Assembly: GCA_023408075.1 (NCBI GenBank)
Contig: JAEYKW010000042.1
Span: 67,387 to 131,386, forward strand
DNA from: Bacillota bacterium
GTDB taxonomy: Bacteria > Bacillota > Clostridia > Christensenellales > SZUA-584
Reading direction: 5' to 3'
DNA length: 64,000 nt
A program made the position numbers and the translations under genes. Positions 1-6,380 of this stretch are shown here, piece after piece. The notes under the pieces are model-generated. The model was not told the origin of the DNA. It ran no database searches and saw only the letters and a list, made by a program, of their open reading frames with translations. The first letter of the stretch is position 1. Every line of letters begins with the position of its first letter.

Positions 1-291
1 TTTGAGCTCAAAAGAACGCCGTTCATAGCTGGAAATGAACGAGACGGCCGACCGTATGGCCGCCGCATCTTCGGGATGAACATTGCTCATCACGTGGTCC
101 ACCCGAAGTGTTTCCTCGCGCTCTGATTTTAAATCGGTAAATACAATATCTCCTGTCAGGAAATCGGCTTCAAAGGCATACATTGTATTTTCACTTATAC
201 CGGCCGAATCAAAAACACCCGCTTGCCCGTGCACCGCGCTGCTTATGTCAAACGGATATCCGGGATGCTCCATCTGTTCAAACAAATACAC
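1..291 (-). CDS. PAS-like sensor protein, N-terminal part (cut by window edge)
   Basis: This is the first 97 codons of a gene that runs off the left edge. I chose the GTG at 291-289 because a GGAGG lies 9 bases upstream; an ATG six codons later is the alternative. The residues visible (a YAFEADFLTGDIVFTDL stretch, then a VHPEDAAAIRSAV stretch) have the alternating strand/helix look of a PAS fold, in which 'HPED' near the second half is typical. Such domains usually sit at the front of sensor kinases or diguanylate cyclases, but the output domain is outside the window. Family assignment is by eye only. Confidence 0.55.
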   Translation of the reverse strand, partial: MYLFEQMEHPGYPFDISSAVHGQAGVFDSAGISENTMYAFEADFLTGDIVFTDLKSEREETLRVDHVMSNVHPEDAAAIRSAVSFISSYERRSFELK

Positions 292-421
292 TGTTGTTTT
301 CCTCCAAGGGAAAAAATCACAGTTGTTTTATAAACGAAAATGAATCAGCTGAAACAGAAGAAGTGTCGCGAAAAAAGTGAATTATTGACTTGTTTTGACG
401 AAAATATCAAAGTATGCCTCG

Positions 422-877
422 TTATGTCTTTGTTCTCTTCGCTTTGAAGTAAGCCGTGAGCAGCGCCGCGCATTCGCTCTGCATCACGCCGCCCGTTATT
501 TTGGGCATATGGTTGAGCCTGCCTTCGGCGAGATTATAGAGCGAGCCCATTGCGCCGCCCTTGGGGTCGTACGCGCCAAACACCACCGTTTCAATGCGCG
601 CATTGATGATGGCCCCGGCGCACATGGGGCACGGCTCCAATGTCACGTACAGCGTACAGCCGGGCAGACGCCAGCCCTTGAGGCGTTTTGCTGCCTTGTC
701 GATAGCCAGCAGCTCGGCATGGGCGAGCGGGTTTCTGCGCGTTTCGCGCAGGTTGCCTGCCTTTGCGATGATTTTTCCGCCTTGCACGATCACCGCGCCA
801 ACGGGAACCTCGTCTTTTGCGGCGGCTTTTTTGGCCATATCAATGGCGACGGACATAAAGAACTCGTGATCATCCAT
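422..877 (-). CDS. tadA: tRNA-specific adenosine deaminase TadA
   Basis: TadA converts adenosine 34 of tRNA-Arg(ACG) to inosine so one tRNA reads several Arg codons; it is cytoplasmic and normally essential. The 151-residue protein has the full cytidine/deoxycytidylate deaminase signature: H53-A-E55 (zinc ligand and proton shuttle) and P82-C83-P-M-C86 (the other two zinc ligands). Length matches the family (about 150-170). The C-terminal part (MGSLYNLAEGRLNH) matches the usual TadA tail, which separates it from guanine or cytosine deaminases. It stands alone, with the neighbouring PAS-like gene on the same strand downstream. Confidence 0.95.
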   Translation of the reverse strand: MDDHEFFMSVAIDMAKKAAAKDEVPVGAVIVQGGKIIAKAGNLRETRRNPLAHAELLAIDKAAKRLKGWRLPGCTLYVTLEPCPMCAGAIINARIETVVFGAYDPKGGAMGSLYNLAEGRLNHMPKITGGVMQSECAALLTAYFKAKRTKT

Positions 878-1021
878 GCTCTGATTATACCATGGCCTCT
901 CCCCGCGTGCATCCGCGTTTTATATATGCCGATTTCTTTACGAGGGAAGCTGTCGCCGGCAAATCGATTGATGAAGCGCGACACCTCACCGGGTAGCTTG
1001 CCCATGAAAAAAATAATCGAA

Positions 1022-1057
1022 ATATTGTTAACAATAAACAACGGTGATATATTGTTT
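1022..1057 (+). promoter_or_regulatory. Probable operator of the DeoR-type regulator
   Basis: A perfect 14-base palindrome, TATTGTTAACAATA, lies at 1023-1036. Its half-site ATATTGTT is repeated in direct orientation at 1049-1056, both just upstream of the GGAGG and GTG start of the DeoR-family gene. DeoR-type repressors commonly bind repeated half-sites near their own promoter, so autoregulation is the simple reading. This is inference from pattern and position. Confidence 0.5.
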
Positions 1058-1084
1058 CATATATTTTGAAGACGGAGGCGCATT

Positions 1085-1843
1085 GTGAATACGAAGAGGC
1101 GGGACGTGATCAAAGACCTTTTAAACGCAAAAGGCGAGGTGTTTCTCAAAGACCTTGAGACGGCGTTTCCGGGCTGCTCAACCATGACGCTGCGCCGCGA
1201 TCTCAAATTCTTCGAGGAAGAAGGCCTCGTCAAGCGGACACGCGGCGGCGCGGTTGCGCTCTCGCGGTTGTCGATGGCGGCGGAGGATATTTACTCTCGC
1301 CGGGCGCTGGAGAACACGGACGCCAAAGCGCTGATTGCGAAAAAAGCGGCAGGCTATGTGGAAAGCGGCCGGTCTTTGTTTGTTGATTCGGGCACCACGA
1401 TGATGATGTTTGCCAAGCAGATTCCCGACGACTTTGTATCGCTTTTAACCAGCGGCCCCAACATTGCGCTGGAGCTGATTAAAAAAGCCAAGCCGACCGT
1501 GATGCTGATCGGCGGCCAGCTGAGCCGCAATACGATATCCGTTTCGGGCGTCAACGCCTCAGCATTTTTATCGGGCGTGAATATCGATACGGCGTTTATG
1601 GCGGCGAGCGGCTTCTCTTTGCAAAACGGCTTCACGAGCGGCACCTACTCGGAATGCGCGCTCAAGCAGGATGTGTTAAAGCGCGCGTCTAAAGTGATTA
1701 TGCTGATGGACTCCACGAAAGCAGGTAAAAGCCTGCCCTATACGTTCGGCACGCTCAGCGATATCGATGTGCTCGTTTCGGACGGTGAACTGCCGCAGAC
1801 TATGCTTAACGCGGCAAGTGAAGCGGGCATTGAAGTGGTTTAG
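1085..1843 (+). CDS. DeoR/GlpR-family sugar-phosphate-sensing transcriptional repressor
   Basis: The 252-residue protein has the standard two-part plan: an N-terminal winged helix (about residues 1-57, with the STMTLRRDLKFFEEEGLV recognition region and the RTRGGAV wing) and a C-terminal DeoRC ligand domain beginning near residue 75, with the D101-S-G-T-T phosphate-binding loop. Members repress sugar or nucleoside catabolic operons and are released by a phosphorylated intermediate. The start is a GTG with GGAGG six bases upstream. No sugar operon adjoins it here, so its target is unknown; a palindrome just upstream suggests autoregulation. Confidence 0.9.
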   Translation: MNTKRRDVIKDLLNAKGEVFLKDLETAFPGCSTMTLRRDLKFFEEEGLVKRTRGGAVALSRLSMAAEDIYSRRALENTDAKALIAKKAAGYVESGRSLFVDSGTTMMMFAKQIPDDFVSLLTSGPNIALELIKKAKPTVMLIGGQLSRNTISVSGVNASAFLSGVNIDTAFMAASGFSLQNGFTSGTYSECALKQDVLKRASKVIMLMDSTKAGKSLPYTFGTLSDIDVLVSDGELPQTMLNAASEAGIEVV

Positions 1844-1868
1844 CGGCATACCGGCACAAATGGCGACC

Positions 1869-1942
1869 GCCGGTGCACCGGCTCATTCAGCCGTCAACCG
1901 CAAGCGGTTGACTGATATTTATACCGCCGCTTAAACCGGCGG
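1869..1942. repeat. Three successive inverted repeats after the DeoR gene
   Basis: Three dyads sit in a row: GCCGGTGCACCGGC (1869-1882, perfect palindrome), GTCAACCGC-AA-GCGGTTGAC (1893-1912, 9-bp stem) and CCGCCG/CGGCGG (1924-1929 with 1937-1942). None has a clear U-run directly after it, so a simple Rho-independent terminator is not obvious. They lie between two convergent genes (DeoR gene and aldo/keto reductase). Confidence 0.6.
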
Positions 1943-2002
1943 CCTGAACTAACCCTGTATAGGCGCGAGCCGCCTTCGTCAAAGCCTATTGGAAAAAGGG
2001 TG

Positions 2003-3211
2003 TCAGCTGTTTTTTTGTGACTTGCCCACCCTCATCACTTTTCTGGCCATAGACAATAGCGGCTTAAAAAGAGGGCCCTCGAGTTCTTTTTTGACCGTCT
2101 TGAGCTCTTTGCGTATCTCGATATGCTGCGGACAGTGGCGCTCGCATTTGCCGCATTCAATGCACAGCGATGCAAAGTTCGGATTCTTCGCGCCGAGCCC
2201 CAGGTTCTGAAAGTATTTCATGCGCGAGCCGCTTTTCCCGAGCAGATATTTATCGTTATAGACCGAAAAACAGCCGGGAATGTTCACGCCGGACGGGCAC
2301 GGCATACAATACCCGCAGCCCGTGCACGATACCTTCGTTTTCTCAAGTATAATGGCCTTGACGCGGTCGAATATGGCCAGCTCCTCATCCGTTAAAGCCC
2401 CTGCATGTGCCGAGGACGCAATGCGGACATTTTCTTCGAGCTGAGCTTCCGTGCTCATGCCGGACAGCACAGTCGTCACCTCGGGATGGTTCCATATCCA
2501 GCGCAGCGCCCAATCCACCGGCGTCCGCTGTGCGTTATAGCTGCCAAACGCGCTTCGCACTTCCTGCGGCAAATTATCCGCAAGCTTGCCGCCGCGAAGC
2601 GGTTCCATCACAATCACGGGCATCCCCAGCGAATGCGCGAGCTCAAGGCCTTCCTTGGTGGCCTGATTGTTTTCATCAAGGTAGTTGTACTGTATTTGGC
2701 AAAAATCCCACGGATACGCCGTCACCAGCTCCGTAAAATCGTTTTTGCCCCCATGAAATGAAAATCCGAGATTCCTGATGGTACCGTCTTTTTTCGTCTG
2801 CTCGAGCCAGTCGATCACGCCGAGCTTCGCCATTCTCTCAAACCCGGCTTTGTCGGAGAGCATATGAATCAGATAGTAGTCGATGTCATCCGTCTGCAGC
2901 TTCGTGATTTGGTTTTGGAATATCTTCTTCGCGCCGTCCAGATTGCCGACCATATAGTGGGGCAATTTGGTCGCGATCTTCACTTTTTCACGGTATCCGC
3001 CTTCCAGCGCTTTGCCGAGCAGCAGCTCGCTTTTTCCGCCATGGTAAATATACGCCGTATCAAAGTAATTCACGCCCTTGCCAATCGCATCGCGGATCAG
3101 GGCGATGGTGCGGTCTTCATCAATGCTTCTTCCTTTCATGGGAAACCGCATACACCCAAACCCGAGTATCGAGAGTTGGTCGCCGTTTTTTATGTTGGTT
3201 CTTGTTAACAT
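2003..3211 (-). CDS. Aldo/keto reductase with C-terminal 4Fe-4S ferredoxin-like domain
   Basis: The protein (402 residues) joins an aldo/keto reductase TIM barrel (about 1-290) to an Fe-S tail. Barrel catalytic residues are visible: D51 and Y54 (DTAYIYHGG), K82 (IATKLP) and H116 (YYLIHMLS). The tail carries C296-x2-C299-x2-C302-x2-C305 with C314, then C350-x2-C353-x2-C356-x3-C360, enough for two [4Fe-4S] clusters. This fused family is common in anaerobic Clostridia and presumably exchanges electrons with ferredoxin rather than only NADPH, but its substrate is generally not known. It appears monocistronic. Confidence 0.9.
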   Translation of the reverse strand: MLTRTNIKNGDQLSILGFGCMRFPMKGRSIDEDRTIALIRDAIGKGVNYFDTAYIYHGGKSELLLGKALEGGYREKVKIATKLPHYMVGNLDGAKKIFQNQITKLQTDDIDYYLIHMLSDKAGFERMAKLGVIDWLEQTKKDGTIRNLGFSFHGGKNDFTELVTAYPWDFCQIQYNYLDENNQATKEGLELAHSLGMPVIVMEPLRGGKLADNLPQEVRSAFGSYNAQRTPVDWALRWIWNHPEVTTVLSGMSTEAQLEENVRIASSAHAGALTDEELAIFDRVKAIILEKTKVSCTGCGYCMPCPSGVNIPGCFSVYNDKYLLGKSGSRMKYFQNLGLGAKNPNFASLCIECGKCERHCPQHIEIRKELKTVKKELEGPLFKPLLSMARKVMRVGKSQKNS

Positions 3212-3444
3212 GTTGACGCCTTTCTACTGCCGTAAGTACTGCTTATCAGATAAATTATCACCTTCTGTCTGATTTAACAATGCCCGAAAAGCTGATGCCA
3301 AATGAACAATTGGTAAATAATTTGATTCCACTTCGAAAAGAGGCCAGCAGGCGGCTCAGCTTGATAAGAAATCATAACATTCCACTGCATTTGTCAGCAG
3401 TTTGTGCCACCAGCAGACGACTGATGAGGATGTCGAGCTCATAT

Positions 3445-3471
3445 AAAAACAGCGGCTTCATTTTGCCGCTG
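3445..3471 (-). terminator. Rho-independent terminator of the DUF2975/XRE operon
   Basis: On the minus strand a 7-bp GC stem (CAGCGGC at 3450-3456 paired with GCCGCTG at 3465-3471) is followed by a run of T. It lies 14 bases past the stop of the small third gene. A T-rich stretch on the other side means it could also work in the plus direction. Confidence 0.8.
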
Positions 3472-3484
3472 CTTCTTTTTTCAG

Positions 3485-3598
3485 CTATTTTTCTTCGTTG
3501 TCGAGACTGTCGTCTTCCCCGCTTGAGGCCGAATCATCTTCCTTCTGATCCGGGCTGTTCGCCAGAAAGTACTCATACAGATAGTTGGTGTCAGTCAT
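3485..3598 (-). CDS. Small acidic protein, third gene of the DUF2975/XRE operon
   Basis: A 37-codon reading frame overlaps the end of the XRE gene by 8 bases and is preceded by GGGAGGGCGAGG at correct spacing for its ATG. The product starts MTDTNYLYEYFLANSPDQ and then becomes a run of acidic and serine residues. A terminator follows directly, so the operon was evidently built to include it. I do not recognise a family. The strong RBS, coupled overlap and terminator position argue that it is a real gene; function is unknown, possibly a modifier of the regulator or membrane protein next to it. Confidence 0.6.
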   Translation of the reverse strand: MTDTNYLYEYFLANSPDQKEDDSASSGEDDSLDNEEK

Positions 3599-3806
3599 CC
3601 TCGCCCTCCCTGAACTCTAAAATATCGCCAGGCTGGCAGTTCAATTCGATACAGATTGCATTGAGCGTTGAAAACCGTATCGCCTTTGCCTTGCCGGTTT
3701 TTAAAATGGATAGGTTTGCCTTCGTAATGCCCACTTTATCCGAGAGCTCATTGAGCGATATTTTTCTTTTTGCCATCATGACATCGAGATTCACGATAAT
3801 TGCCAA
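3591..3806 (-). CDS. Small XRE-family helix-turn-helix regulator (YozG-like)
   Basis: A 71-residue protein made almost entirely of one HTH (about residues 5-65: KISLNELSDKVGITKANLSILKTGKAK). Such minimal regulators typically pair with a DUF2975 membrane protein, exactly as here: the DUF2975 gene lies 19 bases upstream on the same strand. Known pairs are of unclear function, often thought to sense a membrane condition and control their own expression. Its last bases overlap the start of a small acidic ORF. Confidence 0.9.
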   Translation of the reverse strand: MAIIVNLDVMMAKRKISLNELSDKVGITKANLSILKTGKAKAIRFSTLNAICIELNCQPGDILEFREGEDD

Positions 3807-3825
3807 TGGCTCTCCTCCTTTTCCG

Positions 3826-4296
3826 TTAGATCGTCAAATCGTTTTCGTCCTTGAGCCTGATGGCTTTGTCGAACACCCAGGCCAGTGTTTGGCAGAACAG
3901 GCAGGAAAGCAGCCCGAGTATCGCCACCACAGGCGTCATTATTGAAAAATCCACAAACGTTTTCACGATGAGCACGAACGCCATAAACGCACAGATATAT
4001 GAAATGTATTTTAAATACTGAACGTTTCTAATTACAAACGGCGAACTCACATTGACCGTTTTTAAGAGCTTCTGCAAAAACAGCAGAATAAACCAGCAGC
4101 ATACACAACAAACTTCTATAAACGTGAAGGCCACCCATTTATCCAGCGCGCCGCCTGCAATGTACCTGCTGACAAACTCAGGATCCACGTATAAAAAAAT
4201 GAACGGCATCGCGATGATCACAAGAGGACTGATAACCAGCAAGACCTCCAGCATCCGCTGCAGTATTAACGGTATATTCCATCTTTCTGGCATCAC
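3826..4296 (-). CDS. DUF2975-type four-helix membrane protein
   Basis: A 156-residue protein with four hydrophobic segments (about residues 13-35, 54-76, 92-112 and 118-140) separated by short loops, and a charged C-terminal tail ending DENDLTI. This size and topology, with a small XRE regulator directly downstream, fit the DUF2975 family. It is the first gene of a three-gene operon. Function is unknown for the family; a role as membrane partner of the regulator is inference from conserved pairing. Confidence 0.8.
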   Translation of the reverse strand: MMPERWNIPLILQRMLEVLLVISPLVIIAMPFIFLYVDPEFVSRYIAGGALDKWVAFTFIEVCCVCCWFILLFLQKLLKTVNVSSPFVIRNVQYLKYISYICAFMAFVLIVKTFVDFSIMTPVVAILGLLSCLFCQTLAWVFDKAIRLKDENDLTI

Positions 4297-4634
4297 AGAA
4301 TACCTCCATTTTTCGTGAGAATAGCACAGCAGGTGATTAAAGTCAACAATTATTTATCGGTTTTCAATACCTTTCATAGTCTTTACCGATTGAGTGAAAG
4401 GTATACATTTTTTATTGCAGGCATTGAAAAAATGCAGCCAAAACGATAATTTGGCAAACCGGCGCTTCCAAAAGCTTGGCTTAAACAGGCAGTTGCCGGA
4501 TGATAAATGGCTGTCATAGAACCCCGATCTGCACACGCTTGCTCCGGCAGACGGATTTTGCCGGCCTGTCCAAAAAAACGCCCTTTATTATGTTATACTT
4601 GTCAAAACGGGTATGTAAATTGAAAGGAACGGAT
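4297..4634. other. Divergent intergenic region between DUF2975 gene and rmuC
   Basis: About 340 bases without a recognisable gene. It must carry promoters in both directions. A TATACT at 4594-4599 followed by an AAAGGA ribosome site serves rmuC best; no good -35 match was found at standard spacing. The rest is AT-rich and shows nothing I can name. Confidence 0.4.
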
Positions 4635-5885
4635 ATGGACACAATTTTCTATGTTCTTGCCGGAGCTGTTATTTTGCTGTTGATTGTTATTTTAGCACTG
4701 CTGCTTTCGCGAAGAAATCAAACGTTTCAGGCGAATCAGGCAATCAGCCAGATGCAATCAACCTTTGTGGCGCTGCTTGGCGACATAAAACAGCAAAATA
4801 CGCAAAGCGCTTACCAACAGCGCCGCGAGGTGATGGAAATGTTTAAGGTGCTCGGAGACGGCTTCACCAAAACGCTCGGCGACACCGCGTCCCAAAACCG
4901 GCAAAGCATGGAGATTTTGCGCCGCGCCGTGGAACAGCAGCTCAAAAACATGTCTGACGCGAACGAGCGCCGCCTCGAACAAATGCGCAAAACCGTGGAC
5001 GAACAGCTTTCCGACGTGCTGCAAAAAAGGCTGACCGGCTCGTTCAAGCAGGTCAGCGACCAGCTCGAGCAGGTGTTTAAAAGCATGGGCGAGGTACGCA
5101 GCCTTGCTGCGGGCGTGGGCGATTTAAAGCGTGTGCTCACCAATGTGAAGGTACGCGGCACATGGGGCGAAACGCAGCTCGGGAGCCTGCTTTCGGCGAT
5201 GCTCTCCCCCGTTCAATTCGTGCGCGACGCGAGCGTGAAGGATAACCGTGAGCATGTGGAATTTGCGATTGTGCTGCCGGGCAGCGGTGACGACACCGTG
5301 CTGCTGCCGATCGATTCCAAATTTCCAATGGAGGATTACATTAAAAAAGAAGAGCTGTTTGCAAAGGGCGACAAGGAAACGGCCAAGGAAGCGGTCAAAG
5401 CGCTTTCCAAAAGCCTGCTGACGGAAGCCAAGCGCATTCAGGGCAAATACATAAACCCGCCGGTCACAACGGATTTCGCGATTATGTACCTGCCCACCGA
5501 GGGGCTTTATGCCGACGCGATATCGCTCGGCCTTTCGGATATCTGCCAGCGCGAGTGCCATGTCACCATCGCGGGGCCATCCACGCTGACCGCGCTGCTC
5601 AACAGCCTGCAGATGGGGTTCCGTACGCTCGCGATTGAAAAGCAGTCGGGCGAGGTATTAAAGCTGCTCGATGCGACGCGCAAAGCGTTCGGCGGCTTCA
5701 CCGACGCGATTGACAGGACGCAGCGGAGCCTGCGCGCCGCGCAGAACAACCTCGAAGACGCGTCACGCAAATCGCGCACAATTGAAAAAGAGCTGAGCCG
5801 TATCGACGGCATCGAGGGCCATGAACCGGTTCCTCTAAACAGCGTTGATGCAGAAGAAACGGACGACGTATCACTTTCTGTATAA
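4635..5885 (+). CDS. rmuC: RmuC-family DNA recombination/limiting protein
   Basis: RmuC proteins limit inversion-type rearrangements at short inverted repeats and contain a PD-(D/E)xK-like nuclease fold. The product (416 residues) has one N-terminal membrane helix (about 4-27), a long coiled-coil region (about 35-160, rich in Q, E, R), and the conserved RmuC core (GVGDLKRVLTNVKVRGTWGE, then DSKFP and IMYLPTEGLYADA). The start at 4635 was chosen for the upstream AAAGGAA and because the membrane helix then begins properly; a longer frame upstream lacks support. It is monocistronic. Confidence 0.92.
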   Translation: MDTIFYVLAGAVILLLIVILALLLSRRNQTFQANQAISQMQSTFVALLGDIKQQNTQSAYQQRREVMEMFKVLGDGFTKTLGDTASQNRQSMEILRRAVEQQLKNMSDANERRLEQMRKTVDEQLSDVLQKRLTGSFKQVSDQLEQVFKSMGEVRSLAAGVGDLKRVLTNVKVRGTWGETQLGSLLSAMLSPVQFVRDASVKDNREHVEFAIVLPGSGDDTVLLPIDSKFPMEDYIKKEELFAKGDKETAKEAVKALSKSLLTEAKRIQGKYINPPVTTDFAIMYLPTEGLYADAISLGLSDICQRECHVTIAGPSTLTALLNSLQMGFRTLAIEKQSGEVLKLLDATRKAFGGFTDAIDRTQRSLRAAQNNLEDASRKSRTIEKELSRIDGIEGHEPVPLNSVDAEETDDVSLSV

Positions 5886-5984
5886 AATCGCTGATATGCA
5901 CCAAAATCCGCGTCCCTGCGTAGTATAGATTGAGCCTCGAATAAAGGGGAGAACCGAATAATCTATACAAGGAGGACGTTATAT

Positions 5985-6218
5985 ATGGGATTTGATGGTG
6001 GCTGCGGAGGCGGCTTTGGCGGCGGAGGCTGCTGTTGCTGGATTATCATCTTATTGCTCTGCTGCTGTGGCGGCTGGGGCGGCGGTTGCAACGAAGGCTG
6101 CGGCGGCGGCTGGGGCGGCTTCGGCGGCGGTGGCTGCAGCTGTATTATCTGGATTATCATCCTGCTTTGCTGCTGCTGCGGCAACGAAGGTTTCGGCGGC
6201 GGCTGCGCGAAATGCTAA
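5985..6218 (+). CDS. Small Gly/Cys/Trp-rich hydrophobic protein with two internal repeats
   Basis: A 77-residue protein built from glycine-rich tracts alternating with hydrophobic cysteine cores: two matching halves each contain a WGG or FGGGG tract followed by a WIII-LLL/LL-CCC segment. It begins MGFDGGCGGG and ends GGGCAKC. A perfect AAGGAGG sits nine bases before the ATG and a terminator follows, so it is very likely expressed. Family is not recognised; the glycine-plus-hydrophobic style recalls small sporulation and spore-coat proteins of the YjcZ type, but the cysteine content is extreme. A structural, disulfide-linked or metal-binding role is inference. Confidence 0.75.
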   Translation: MGFDGGCGGGFGGGGCCCWIIILLLCCCGGWGGGCNEGCGGGWGGFGGGGCSCIIWIIILLCCCCGNEGFGGGCAKC

Positions 6219-6317
6219 CAGATATGTGATCCGCTCGTTCTAAGGACGGCGGCTGAACAATCATAAGGGTATAGCATTAACATATACAAGAAAGTGTATG
6301 TTCCTGGCAAATTTTGC

Positions 6318-6352
6318 AGAGGGCTCATCCTGATAGAAGCCCTCTTCTTTTT
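6318..6352 (+). terminator. Rho-independent terminator after the Gly/Cys protein
   Basis: Stem AGAGGGC (6318-6324) with GCCCTCT (6339-6345) is followed by TCTTTTTTATTCTT. It separates the small plus-strand gene from the convergent ABC permease gene and may serve both. Confidence 0.85.
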
Positions 6353-6380
6353 TATTCTTATTCCGCATCTGTGTATCCGG

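Noticed and set aside
3280..3945. 221-codon plus-strand frame upstream of and across the XRE gene
   Set aside because: Overlaps the well-supported XRE and small acidic genes on the other strand; no RBS and no recognisable domain.
5963..6184. Gln/Pro-rich frame antisense to the Gly/Cys protein
   Set aside because: Mirror of GGC/TGC codons; no RBS on the minus strand, whereas the plus-strand frame has a perfect AAGGAGG.
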